DNA of 64,000 nt from Hyphomicrobiales bacterium (GTDB taxonomy: Bacteria > Pseudomonadota > Alphaproteobacteria > Rhizobiales > Beijerinckiaceae), in assembly GCA_027489535.1 (NCBI GenBank), contig JAIXZO010000003.1, positions 54,827 to 118,826 on the forward strand, given 5' to 3'. Positions 27,291 to 34,540 of this stretch are shown here, one piece after another. Both the position numbers and the translations under genes were made by a program. Position 1 is the stretch's first letter. Each line of letters begins with the position of its first letter. The notes beneath the pieces were generated by a model. It did no database searches and was not told where the DNA came from. It saw nothing but the letters and a program-made list of their open reading frames with translations.

Positions 27291-27692
27291 TCAGCCCTTG
27301 GCGACCCTGCGGATCGTCGAGGTGATCAGGTGTCCGCGCTTGGACTCGAGATCGAGGCTGACCGCGCCCGACGGTTTCGCGATCACGTCGGCCGCGCCGA
27401 GCGCCTTGGCCTCGATGGCCTTCGGCGAACCCGCCTGCGCCACGGAGGACAGGATCACGACCTTGGTCTTGCTGATGAGCTTGAGGCGCTTGAGCGTCTC
27501 GATGCCGTCCATCACCGGCATCTCGATGTCGAGCAGGACGACGTCCGGCTCGAGCTCGCGGACGCGGGCCAGGGCGTCCTTGCCGTTGTCGGCGGTGCCG
27601 ACCACTTCGAGGTTGGGGTCGCTGGAGACGATTTCGGTGACGAGCATCTGCATCATCACCGAGTCGTCGACCACCAGTACTTTGATCGCCAT
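27291..27692 (-). CDS. cheY: Single-domain response regulator (CheY type, CheB-receiver-like)
   Basis: 133 residues from the ATG at 27690-27692. All receiver residues are kept: DD in LVVDDS, phospho-Asp ~54 in LLDIEMPVMDG, Ser in ILSSVA and Lys in VIAKPSG. The stretch KAIEAKALGAADVIAKPSG is more like the receiver of CheB than typical CheY, so it may derive from a truncated cheB copy. It lies between cheB and cheA. It may serve as output or phosphate sink rather than binding FliM. Confidence 0.88.
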   Translation of the reverse strand: MAIKVLVVDDSVMMQMLVTEIVSSDPNLEVVGTADNGKDALARVRELEPDVVLLDIEMPVMDGIETLKRLKLISKTKVVILSSVAQAGSPKAIEAKALGAADVIAKPSGAVSLDLESKRGHLITSTIRRVAKG

Positions 27693-27712
27693 TGTTTTTC
27701 TCTCTGTCCCGG

Positions 27713-28855
27713 TCAGTAAGCCGCCGGCCTGATGACCGGTTTGTTGAACGGATTTGATGAAGCCATCTTGCCGAGCGCGACGCCGATCTCGGCGAGGCCG
27801 AGGGTCTGGCTGACGCAACCCGTGCGGATCGCCGATTCGGGCATTCCGCCGACGATGCAGGTGTCGGGGATCTGGGCGAGGATCGGCATGCCCTTGGCCG
27901 CCATGTCCTGCGAACCCTTCGCGCCGTCGCTGCCCATGCCGGTCAGCACGACGCCGACGCCCGAACGGGTCTGGGCGGCGGCGGATTCGAACAGGAGATC
28001 GACGGACGGATAGACGACGACCTTCGGATCGGGCGACACGCGCAGGCGCAGCGTCTTGTCGAAGGCGCGTTCGACCCGCGAGTTCTGCCCGCCCGGGCAG
28101 ATCACGACGTCGCCCGGCGAGAGCGTCATCCGGTCCTTGCCCTCGATCACGTTGTGGCCGGACTTGCGGGCGAGATGCTCGGCGAAGCCGCCGGTGAAGG
28201 CCGCGCCCATGTGCTGCGCCACGATGACGGGGCAGTTGAGCACGGGCATCGCGCCCAGAACTTCGATGAACTGACGCGGCCCGCCCGTCGACACGCCGAT
28301 CACCACCACCTCGGGCGGCGAGGACGGCATGCGCGGACGCGGGACGGGCGGGGGATAAGCGGGCTTCGCGATGCCGTAATCCGACCCGACGGGGGCCGGG
28401 CGGGTGCTCGGCGCACCCTCGACGGCCACGCGCGTCGGCGAGGCGGGCGTACGGCGACGGTGCTCGGACCAGTAGACGATCTTGTTGATGAGATCGCGCT
28501 CGATCTCGACGATGTCGAGTTGCACGAAGGAGCTGGACTTGGAGATGTAGTCGACCGCGCCGGCGTCCATCGCCTCGAAGGTCGCCTTCGCGCCCTGCTG
28601 GGTGAGGCTGGAGACCATGATCACGGAGGCCGGGGCCTGCTTCATGATCGCGGCCGTGGCCTCGACGCCGTTCATGTCCGGCATCTCGATGTCCATCGTG
28701 ATGACGTCGGGCTTGAGCTTGATCGCAAGCTCCAACCCTTCCTTGCCCGAGCGCGCCTCGCCGACGATCTCGATGCGGGTCTCGCTTTCGATCATCTTGC
28801 GGATGGCCACCCGCATGAAGGCCGAGTCGTCGACGATGAGGACGCGTATCGACAT
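27713..28855 (-). CDS. cheB: Protein-glutamate methylesterase CheB
   Basis: 380 residues. The N-terminal receiver has Asp55 (ITMDIEMPDMNG) and Lys106. The C-terminal methylesterase has the catalytic triad Ser189 (IGVSTGGPR), His215 (VAQHMGAAF) and Asp310 (TGMGSDGAKG). It removes methyl groups from receptors when phosphorylated by CheA. The linker (~130-180) is Pro-rich and longer than in E. coli. The gene follows the triple-CheW gene by 2 bp. Confidence 0.95.
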   Translation of the reverse strand: MSIRVLIVDDSAFMRVAIRKMIESETRIEIVGEARSGKEGLELAIKLKPDVITMDIEMPDMNGVEATAAIMKQAPASVIMVSSLTQQGAKATFEAMDAGAVDYISKSSSFVQLDIVEIERDLINKIVYWSEHRRRTPASPTRVAVEGAPSTRPAPVGSDYGIAKPAYPPPVPRPRMPSSPPEVVVIGVSTGGPRQFIEVLGAMPVLNCPVIVAQHMGAAFTGGFAEHLARKSGHNVIEGKDRMTLSPGDVVICPGGQNSRVERAFDKTLRLRVSPDPKVVVYPSVDLLFESAAAQTRSGVGVVLTGMGSDGAKGSQDMAAKGMPILAQIPDTCIVGGMPESAIRTGCVSQTLGLAEIGVALGKMASSNPFNKPVIRPAAY

Positions 28856-28857
28856 GA

Positions 28858-30219
28858 TCAGTTCACTCCGGCCGGATGAGTCTTCGGGGCGGCGCGAAGG
28901 ATTTCGTCGGGCGTCAGCAGCGTCGCGATTTCGCCGTTCAGCACGGTGTAGGCGGTCGAGGAACCGACGAGCGTCTCGAAGGAGTCCTGCGCGACCTGAC
29001 GGAACCCGATTAGGCGGTCGATGCCGAGCAGATAGCCGACGCCGTTGAACTGGAACTCCGCCCAGAAGGGCCGCTCCAACGTATCGACCGGGGAGTCGGG
29101 CTGCAGCGAGACCACGGCCGCGAAGCGCTGGTCGACCTCGGCCAGCACCGTGCGGCCCTGATCGCCCTGAATGGCGCTCGGCGAGAAGATCACGCCCGCG
29201 CTCGAACGGATGCCTTCGATCATCTGCGGATCGAGAAGGTAAGCCTTCGCGCCGATCCGCAGGCCGAGATAGTTCGGCAGGATCGTCGTGACGGCGACCT
29301 CGGTCTCGACGGCGTGTTCCGCCTGATCGTCGGCGATCAGTTCCGCGATGGCGGAGGGCGTGAGGATGGTCGCGGGCTCGTCGCTGCCCTTCGCCTCGTC
29401 CATGAAGGACACGAAGCCCGCCCAGTAGCGGCCCCGGTCGGACGACGAACCGAAGGGCACGCAGTCGCGGATGCCGAGGATCGAGTCGACGGCCAGGGCG
29501 TAGCGACCCTTGTTGCCGCGCAGCAGTACGACGTCGACGCTTTCAGGACCGGGCTTTCCGAACAGGAGCATGCAGGCGCACACCGTCGGAATGCCGGAGC
29601 CGTGCGACCAGTAGCGCCCGCGCAAGGCGCCGTCCTGCGCGGCGTTGTTGGTCGGCACCACGTCCCGGTCGACCTGCACCACGTCGGAGAGTTCGACGGC
29701 ATAGGTGCGGCCGTTGACGGAGGCCAGCAGGTAGGGATGCGCGATCTCGGCCGCCTCGGCGAGCTTGATCGACTTGTCTTCGACGTCGGCCAAGCGGGCA
29801 TGCTGGATCGTCAGGTCGTTCCACGCGGCGGAGAGCGCGGCTTCGGCGACGGCTTCGACGTCCACGATCAACACGACGAGATCGTCATGCATGACCTCGG
29901 TGACGCCGTCCGTACCGGTGGCGGCGGCTTCTTCGGTATCGACGGAGACGGAGCGGCGCACGGAATCGACCAACATCGCCACGATGCCGGCGGAGGTGCG
30001 GACGGTCACCGCATAGGGGCGGTAGATCGCGGAACGGGGGTCGGTGACGAGGCCCAGATCGACCGCCGGGATGATTTCGGTATCGACGACCACGAGGCCC
30101 GCGATGGGGGCGGGAGCGCCCGGCAGGGGGGTGACTTCGGTGATTTCGAGCGTACGGGCGATCCGACTCATCGGAATTGCCACGATACGGCCGGCGACGT
30201 CGGCGAGCAGCGCGTCCAT
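28858..30219 (-). CDS. Adaptor with three CheW-like domains
   Basis: 453 residues from the ATG at 30217-30219 (GAGGAG four bases upstream). Three successive CheW-type domains can be traced: ~1-130 (MDALLADVAGRIVAIPMSRI), ~160-300 (LLASVNGRTYAVELSDVVQV) and ~315-445 (FQFNGVGYLLGIDRLIGFR in its second half). The repeats are strongly diverged from each other. A multi-CheW scaffold could bridge receptors and CheA in place of, or beside, the single-domain CheW encoded downstream. Domain limits are by eye. Confidence 0.7.
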   Translation of the reverse strand: MDALLADVAGRIVAIPMSRIARTLEITEVTPLPGAPAPIAGLVVVDTEIIPAVDLGLVTDPRSAIYRPYAVTVRTSAGIVAMLVDSVRRSVSVDTEEAAATGTDGVTEVMHDDLVVLIVDVEAVAEAALSAAWNDLTIQHARLADVEDKSIKLAEAAEIAHPYLLASVNGRTYAVELSDVVQVDRDVVPTNNAAQDGALRGRYWSHGSGIPTVCACMLLFGKPGPESVDVVLLRGNKGRYALAVDSILGIRDCVPFGSSSDRGRYWAGFVSFMDEAKGSDEPATILTPSAIAELIADDQAEHAVETEVAVTTILPNYLGLRIGAKAYLLDPQMIEGIRSSAGVIFSPSAIQGDQGRTVLAEVDQRFAAVVSLQPDSPVDTLERPFWAEFQFNGVGYLLGIDRLIGFRQVAQDSFETLVGSSTAYTVLNGEIATLLTPDEILRAAPKTHPAGVN

Positions 30220-30328
30220 GTGTCTCCTCGCACCTTTCGGTCGAACCGTGCGCCCGAAGGGCGTCGGTCGGTCCATTGCGTTGTCGCGACGTCGGAGCGG
30301 AGAGCGGCGGAGCCGCTCGCCGGGCCCG

Positions 30329-31474
30329 TCAGTCGCGGGTGTAGTAGCTCAGGCCGTCGACCTGATGGAGGCGGAAGATTTCCGCGCCCTTCAGGCTGTC
30401 CGTGGGTCCGAACAGGACCATGCCGTTCGTCGCCATCGCGCGCTGCAGCATGCGGAACACCTGCAACCGGTTGGCGTCGTTCATGTAGATCAGGACGTTG
30501 CGGCAGAAGATGAAGTCGAAATCCCGCTCCGGCGGCGCACCGGAGAGCAGGTTGAAGTGCTTGAAGCGCACGGCCTGCCGGATGTTCGGCAGCACCCGCA
30601 GTTCCTCGATGATCCGCATGCCCTCGCGCAACGTCGTCTTGTTGAAATGCGAGAGAATGTAGTCGGGCGCGTTGCGGAAGGAGCCGAGCCCCTCGGTGCG
30701 GTAGACGGCCTGTTCGGCGCGCGCGAGCGCCTGCCGGGAAATGTCGGTGCCGAGCACCTCGACGTTCATCGCTGCGGCCTGACGTCCGATCTTCGGGTCG
30801 GTCGCCAAGGTCGCGAGGACGTCGGACACGATGATCGCGAGGGTATAGGCCTCTTCGCCCGTCGAGCACGCGGCAGACCACAGCCGCAGCGTCATGCGCC
30901 CTTCGGCGATGCGCTTGCGGATCATGGCCGGCAGCAGATCGCGCCGGAACTGCTCGAGCTGGCGTTCGTCGCGGTAGAAATACGTCTCGTGAACGGTGAG
31001 TTGCTCGACGAGATCGAGATGAGCGGGATGGCGATCCGCCATCACCTCGTAACCGACGATCCACTGTTCGACGTGTTCGGACGCGCCCACCTTCGCGAGC
31101 GCATTGGCGAGCTTGTCGTAGAGGCGCCCCGACAACATGATTCCGGTGGTGTTCTCGACCACCTTCGCGACGCGGATCAGTTGCGCTTCGGACGGACCGC
31201 CGCGCGACGAGGAAGATCCCGCGGACGCAAAGGAGACTTCGGCGCGGCCGTTGGTTGCCGCGAAGGGGGAGACGTAGATCCCGTCGGCCGCAGGCGCGGT
31301 CGGGCGGGGCTTCACCGCAGACCCGAAAGACGAACCGCCGCCGGCAGATGCTGCACCGCTCGAGCCGGAACCGGCCGAGCCTGCACCGCCCATGACCCCT
31401 CCGGCCATGAACGAGCGCAAATCGGCAAGCGACTTGTCGAGCGCTTGAAGTTTCTGGTCGAGGTCGCTCGCCAT
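30329..31474 (-). CDS. cheR: Chemotaxis protein methyltransferase CheR
   Basis: 381 residues. The methyltransferase core is from ~100 on: the N-terminal helical part (VVENTTGIMLSGRLYDKL), the TVHETYFYRD motif, the SAM-binding segment LWSAACSTGEEAY and CRNVLIYM. It methylates receptor glutamates. The first ~95 residues are an unusual Ser/Gly/Ala-rich disordered extension absent from E. coli CheR, perhaps a tether to the array. Its ATG shares one base with the stop of the protoglobin receptor gene. Confidence 0.93.
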   Translation of the reverse strand: MASDLDQKLQALDKSLADLRSFMAGGVMGGAGSAGSGSSGAASAGGGSSFGSAVKPRPTAPAADGIYVSPFAATNGRAEVSFASAGSSSSRGGPSEAQLIRVAKVVENTTGIMLSGRLYDKLANALAKVGASEHVEQWIVGYEVMADRHPAHLDLVEQLTVHETYFYRDERQLEQFRRDLLPAMIRKRIAEGRMTLRLWSAACSTGEEAYTLAIIVSDVLATLATDPKIGRQAAAMNVEVLGTDISRQALARAEQAVYRTEGLGSFRNAPDYILSHFNKTTLREGMRIIEELRVLPNIRQAVRFKHFNLLSGAPPERDFDFIFCRNVLIYMNDANRLQVFRMLQRAMATNGMVLFGPTDSLKGAEIFRLHQVDGLSYYTRD

Positions 31475-32754
31475 CAGCTACGCTCGGAGCCCTCGCGTTG
31501 GCGCAGCTCCTGCACGTCGCGCAGCGTGCCGCTGGCCATGCGCGAGAGGTCCACCATGGTCGCGGCGATCTCTTCGGCGGCCGTGGAGCTGGCGAGACCG
31601 ATCTCGCCGAGCGACTCCATGCTCTTGCTGACGCTGCCGACGTTGCGCTGCTGCGTATCCATGTTGCGGGACACGTCCACCATCAGGTCGCGGATCGCCT
31701 TGGAGCGATCGCCGAGCGCTCCGATGTCGCGCTCCAGCGCATTGGCCACCGCGATGCCCTGATCGGCAACGCGCTGCGCCTCCTTCACGATCTCGGTGAT
31801 GTCCTGCACGGAGGTGTTGCTCTGGTCGGCCAGCTTGCCGACTTCGGCGGCGACGACGGAGAAGCCCGCGCCTTCGCGCGACGTGGCCTTGCTCGCCTGA
31901 ATGGCGGCATTGACGGCCAGAAGCGTGGTCTGCTCCGCGATGCGCTCGGCATATTCGGCGAGCTTGCCGATCTTGGCCGAGTTCGTCTTGATCATGTCCA
32001 TCATGCGGCCGAGTTCGCGCATGCGGTCCTGGCCGAGGCTCACGGCATCGACGTTTTCGGAGCTCTGCTTGGCCGCGGTCTGCACCACGGTCGCGATCTG
32101 GTTGGTCGTCTCGCGGGTTTCACCGAGCGCATGGCCGACGTCGCGGATGACCTGGATCTGCACCTGCGCGCCGTCCGAGATCTGCGTGATGGCGGTGGCG
32201 GCCTCCTGCGCGGCGCGCGCCACTTCCGTCGCGGTGCGCTCGGTGCCGGCGAACTGTTCCAGCTGACGGCGCTTCATCGCGTCGAAATAGGCCCCGACGG
32301 AGAAGGTCATGTCGAGGAAGAGGATGCGGGTGAGCATGTTCAACGCTTCCCGGCGGGCGCCGGGCATGCGGAACGCGTCATGCACGATGCCCTGCATCAG
32401 GCAGAGCGCGACGCCGTAGGCGGCGCTGGACGAGCTGGGATCGAGGCCGATCTTGAGATGGGCGTTGCCGACGCGGGTGACGCGTTCGATGTAGGACGGC
32501 CCGAACTCCATGGCGAAGATCGACGCCCAATGGTCGCGCTGACGCTTCTTGAGATAGTCGACGCGGTTTTCGACGAGCTTGCTCATCGTGGCGGCGCGCG
32601 CGATCTCTTCGTAGAAAGCCTGCAGCACGCCGTCGAGCTTCGGCTCGATGATCTGCCACACCTTCTGGGCCACCGGCTTGCCGGACTGCGACAGACCGAG
32701 GAACCGAAGACGCTCTTCGAGTTCCGCTTCGACGGTCATCGTAATCGCTGTCAT
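31474..32754 (-). CDS. Soluble globin-coupled chemoreceptor (protoglobin-MCP)
   Basis: 426 residues, no membrane segment. Residues ~10-165 form a protoglobin domain with the proximal-histidine motif VGNAHLKIGL, so it probably binds heme and senses oxygen or another gas, as HemAT does. The rest is a cytoplasmic MCP signalling domain. Its hairpin tip (TTLLAVNAAIQASKATSREG) departs from the usual EAARAGE-GRGF and lacks the ordinary Arg/Gly pair. The ATG at 32752-32754 has GGAGAG eight bases upstream. It lies between cheR and the cNMP-fold genes. Confidence 0.85.
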   Translation of the reverse strand: MTAITMTVEAELEERLRFLGLSQSGKPVAQKVWQIIEPKLDGVLQAFYEEIARAATMSKLVENRVDYLKKRQRDHWASIFAMEFGPSYIERVTRVGNAHLKIGLDPSSSSAAYGVALCLMQGIVHDAFRMPGARREALNMLTRILFLDMTFSVGAYFDAMKRRQLEQFAGTERTATEVARAAQEAATAITQISDGAQVQIQVIRDVGHALGETRETTNQIATVVQTAAKQSSENVDAVSLGQDRMRELGRMMDMIKTNSAKIGKLAEYAERIAEQTTLLAVNAAIQASKATSREGAGFSVVAAEVGKLADQSNTSVQDITEIVKEAQRVADQGIAVANALERDIGALGDRSKAIRDLMVDVSRNMDTQQRNVGSVSKSMESLGEIGLASSTAAEEIAATMVDLSRMASGTLRDVQELRQREGSERS

Positions 32755-32809
32755 GACTCGAACTCTCCGGAGTATTTTGGGCTTTGCGTGCAGACGCTCG
32801 GTGCGGCCG

Positions 32810-33157
32810 CTACTCGTTGCGCATGGTGGCGAAGATGCTGCGGCAGATCAGAAGCGCGGCTTCCGGCGAGTTGGTGAACTTCGCGGCGATGACCGGCTTG
32901 GGGAAGAGCATGCAGGTCGTGCCCGTCAGCGCCGTCGCCGTGAACAGCTGCGGCGTCCCGTCGAACAGCGCGCTCTCGCCGAAGATTTCGTTCTCGCCGA
33001 GCGTGGCGATGACCTTGCTCTCGCCGTTGGCCGTGCGCGACAGCTGAACCGCCCCGGACTTGATGAGGTAAAACTCGCGCGGCTCCTCGCCCTCCTTGAA
33101 GATGACTTCACGGGGCATGAAGCTGATCGTGCCGACTTTGACGGCTGCGGTGCTCAT
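32810..33157 (-). CDS. Stand-alone cyclic-nucleotide-binding-fold protein 1
   Basis: 115 residues, one CRP-type cNMP-binding fold and no DNA-binding domain. The beta-barrel signature IFKEGEEPREFYLIKSGAV is clear. The phosphate-binding cassette reads FGESALFDGTPQLFTATA: the Glu is kept, but the Arg that contacts the cyclic phosphate is missing, so nucleotide binding is doubtful. It is co-directional with the chemotaxis genes, 55 bp upstream of the protoglobin receptor. Confidence 0.82.
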   Translation of the reverse strand: MSTAAVKVGTISFMPREVIFKEGEEPREFYLIKSGAVQLSRTANGESKVIATLGENEIFGESALFDGTPQLFTATALTGTTCMLFPKPVIAAKFTNSPEAALLICRSIFATMRNE

Positions 33158-33188
33158 GACTGTAGAATCCTGTCGGCCTGCATCGCGT

Positions 33189-33536
33189 TCACCACAAGTC
33201 CGGATAGAGCTGCGTGATGCGCTCGCAAGAAATGCGGATGATCGCCTGAAGAAAGGCGTCGGTCTGCGACACCGAGTCCGTGATGTAGTCGTCGGGGATC
33301 AAGATCAGCTGCGAATCCTTGGTGCAGCGTGCGTCGTTGACGCGGCCGCGCTTCGCGATGATGTCGATGACGCCGAAGAGCCGGCCCGGGCGGATCTGCT
33401 GGACCAAAGGCGAACCCGAGCTCTTGCGGATCTCGATTCCGCCGGTCAACAGCAGAAAGGACCGGTCGGCCGGATCGCCTTCCTTGTAGGCGTATTCGCC
33501 GCCCTTCAAGGAAATCCGGGGGAATTCGGAAAGCAT
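33189..33536 (-). CDS. Stand-alone cyclic-nucleotide-binding-fold protein 2
   Basis: 115 residues from the ATG at 33534-33536 (a TTG at 33545 would add three). It has the same fold and length as its neighbour (YAYKEGDPADRSFLLLTGGI), but the cassette region FGVIDIIAKRGRVNDARC has lost the conserved Glu. No HTH is present. It is the first gene of the minus-strand chemosensory cluster, 31 bp before the other cNMP-fold gene. The pair may form a heteromeric regulatory module; this is inference. Confidence 0.8.
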   Translation of the reverse strand: MLSEFPRISLKGGEYAYKEGDPADRSFLLLTGGIEIRKSSGSPLVQQIRPGRLFGVIDIIAKRGRVNDARCTKDSQLILIPDDYITDSVSQTDAFLQAIIRISCERITQLYPDLW

Positions 33537-33890
33537 GGGCCTCAACCGTATGAATGTTCAGCGATGGCGCGAGACGACGTCGGAAGTGTCCGGGCCGTTC
33601 CGCCGCGCTCGACGTTGTAGCTCGTATAGAGCGTAGTTTGGAATACCGACAATCAAAAATTGTGTGCCCGCATTGGGTAGCTTGGTGGCGCGTGGGCAGA
33701 GAATCCGAAATGGGCCGCATCTGCCGACATGTCGCAGCGGCGGAAAAATGCAGCAATTCGATTTCTTCAACAGTTGCAGACACATCATTCAAGTGTCGGA
33801 TGTTTGACACGTCATGCGCGATAGTTGGCGTTGAACAAGCATGTCGTGTAACAGCGTGAAATACCGCTCAGCACGATCCATAGGGATGAC
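33537..33890. other. Divergent intergenic region upstream of the chemosensory cluster
   Basis: 354 bp without a convincing gene, more AT-rich than its surroundings and placed between two divergent units, so it should hold both promoters. TTGACA at 33804 and GTGTC-GGATGTTT-GACAC (33794-33811) are the only motifs I noticed; neither can be assigned. No sigma-54 match was seen. Confidence 0.5.
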
Positions 33891-34472
33891 ATGTCCGCAC
33901 GTTCGATCATCGCAGCCGTCTTCACCGTTCTGCTCGCTGCCGGCAGCGCATCCGCCCAGGGAAAACATGAGGGTCCGGCCAAGGCGTGGGCCGAAAAGAA
34001 CCTCAAGACGTGGATGGCCGATCCGGTCGTTCAAAACGAGATCAAGGCCCAGAACGTGAGGCATGCCGGCCTGACGCAGGCCGACATCGACCGCATGGAC
34101 AATGCATGGATCGCGGAAGTGAAGACCTCGACGCGCCCGACCGTCGACAAGGTCAACGCCAATCCGGCTTCGCCGATCCTGAAGAAGCTTCAGGCGGACT
34201 CGAAGGGCCTCATCACCGAGTTCTTCATCATGGACAACAGGGGCCTGAACGTCGCCCAAAGCAATCCGACTTCGGATTACTGGCAGGGCGACGAAGCAAA
34301 GTGGCAGAAGACCTATCTCGTCGGCCCCGCGACGGTCTTCGTCGACAGCGTGAACCGCGACGAATCCACGCAGCTCTTCCAGACGCAGGTCAGCATGACC
34401 GTCGTCGACGACAAGGGCGCGGCGATCGGCGCGGTCACGGTGGGCCTGAACGTCGAACTGCTTCTCCAGTAA
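33891..34472 (+). CDS. Secreted stand-alone PDC/Cache-type sensor protein
   Basis: 193 residues. A signal peptide (residues 1-22, cleaved near SASA-QG) is followed by a PDC (PAS-like Cache) fold with the characteristic FIMDNRGLNVAQSNPTSDYW and QGDEAKWQKTYLVG. There is no membrane anchor or output domain, so it should be a free periplasmic sensor. It is followed 68 bp later by a chemoreceptor gene and probably binds a small ligand for it, though that partnership is inferred. Confidence 0.8.
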   Translation: MSARSIIAAVFTVLLAAGSASAQGKHEGPAKAWAEKNLKTWMADPVVQNEIKAQNVRHAGLTQADIDRMDNAWIAEVKTSTRPTVDKVNANPASPILKKLQADSKGLITEFFIMDNRGLNVAQSNPTSDYWQGDEAKWQKTYLVGPATVFVDSVNRDESTQLFQTQVSMTVVDDKGAAIGAVTVGLNVELLLQ

Positions 34473-34540
34473 CGAAAAACGGTTTTCGGCAGGGCTTCGG
34501 CGTCCGAAGCCCGCCCCACCCCATGCGAGTGATTCATTCG

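Noticed and set aside
24303..27719. A 1138-codon open frame on + opposite cheA
   Set aside because: It is a shadow of cheA, with low-complexity Arg/Asp/His translation; cheA has all kinase motifs.
33554..33859. A 101-codon frame in the gap upstream of the secreted PDC gene
   Set aside because: It has no ribosome site and no recognisable domain, and it fills a divergent promoter region.
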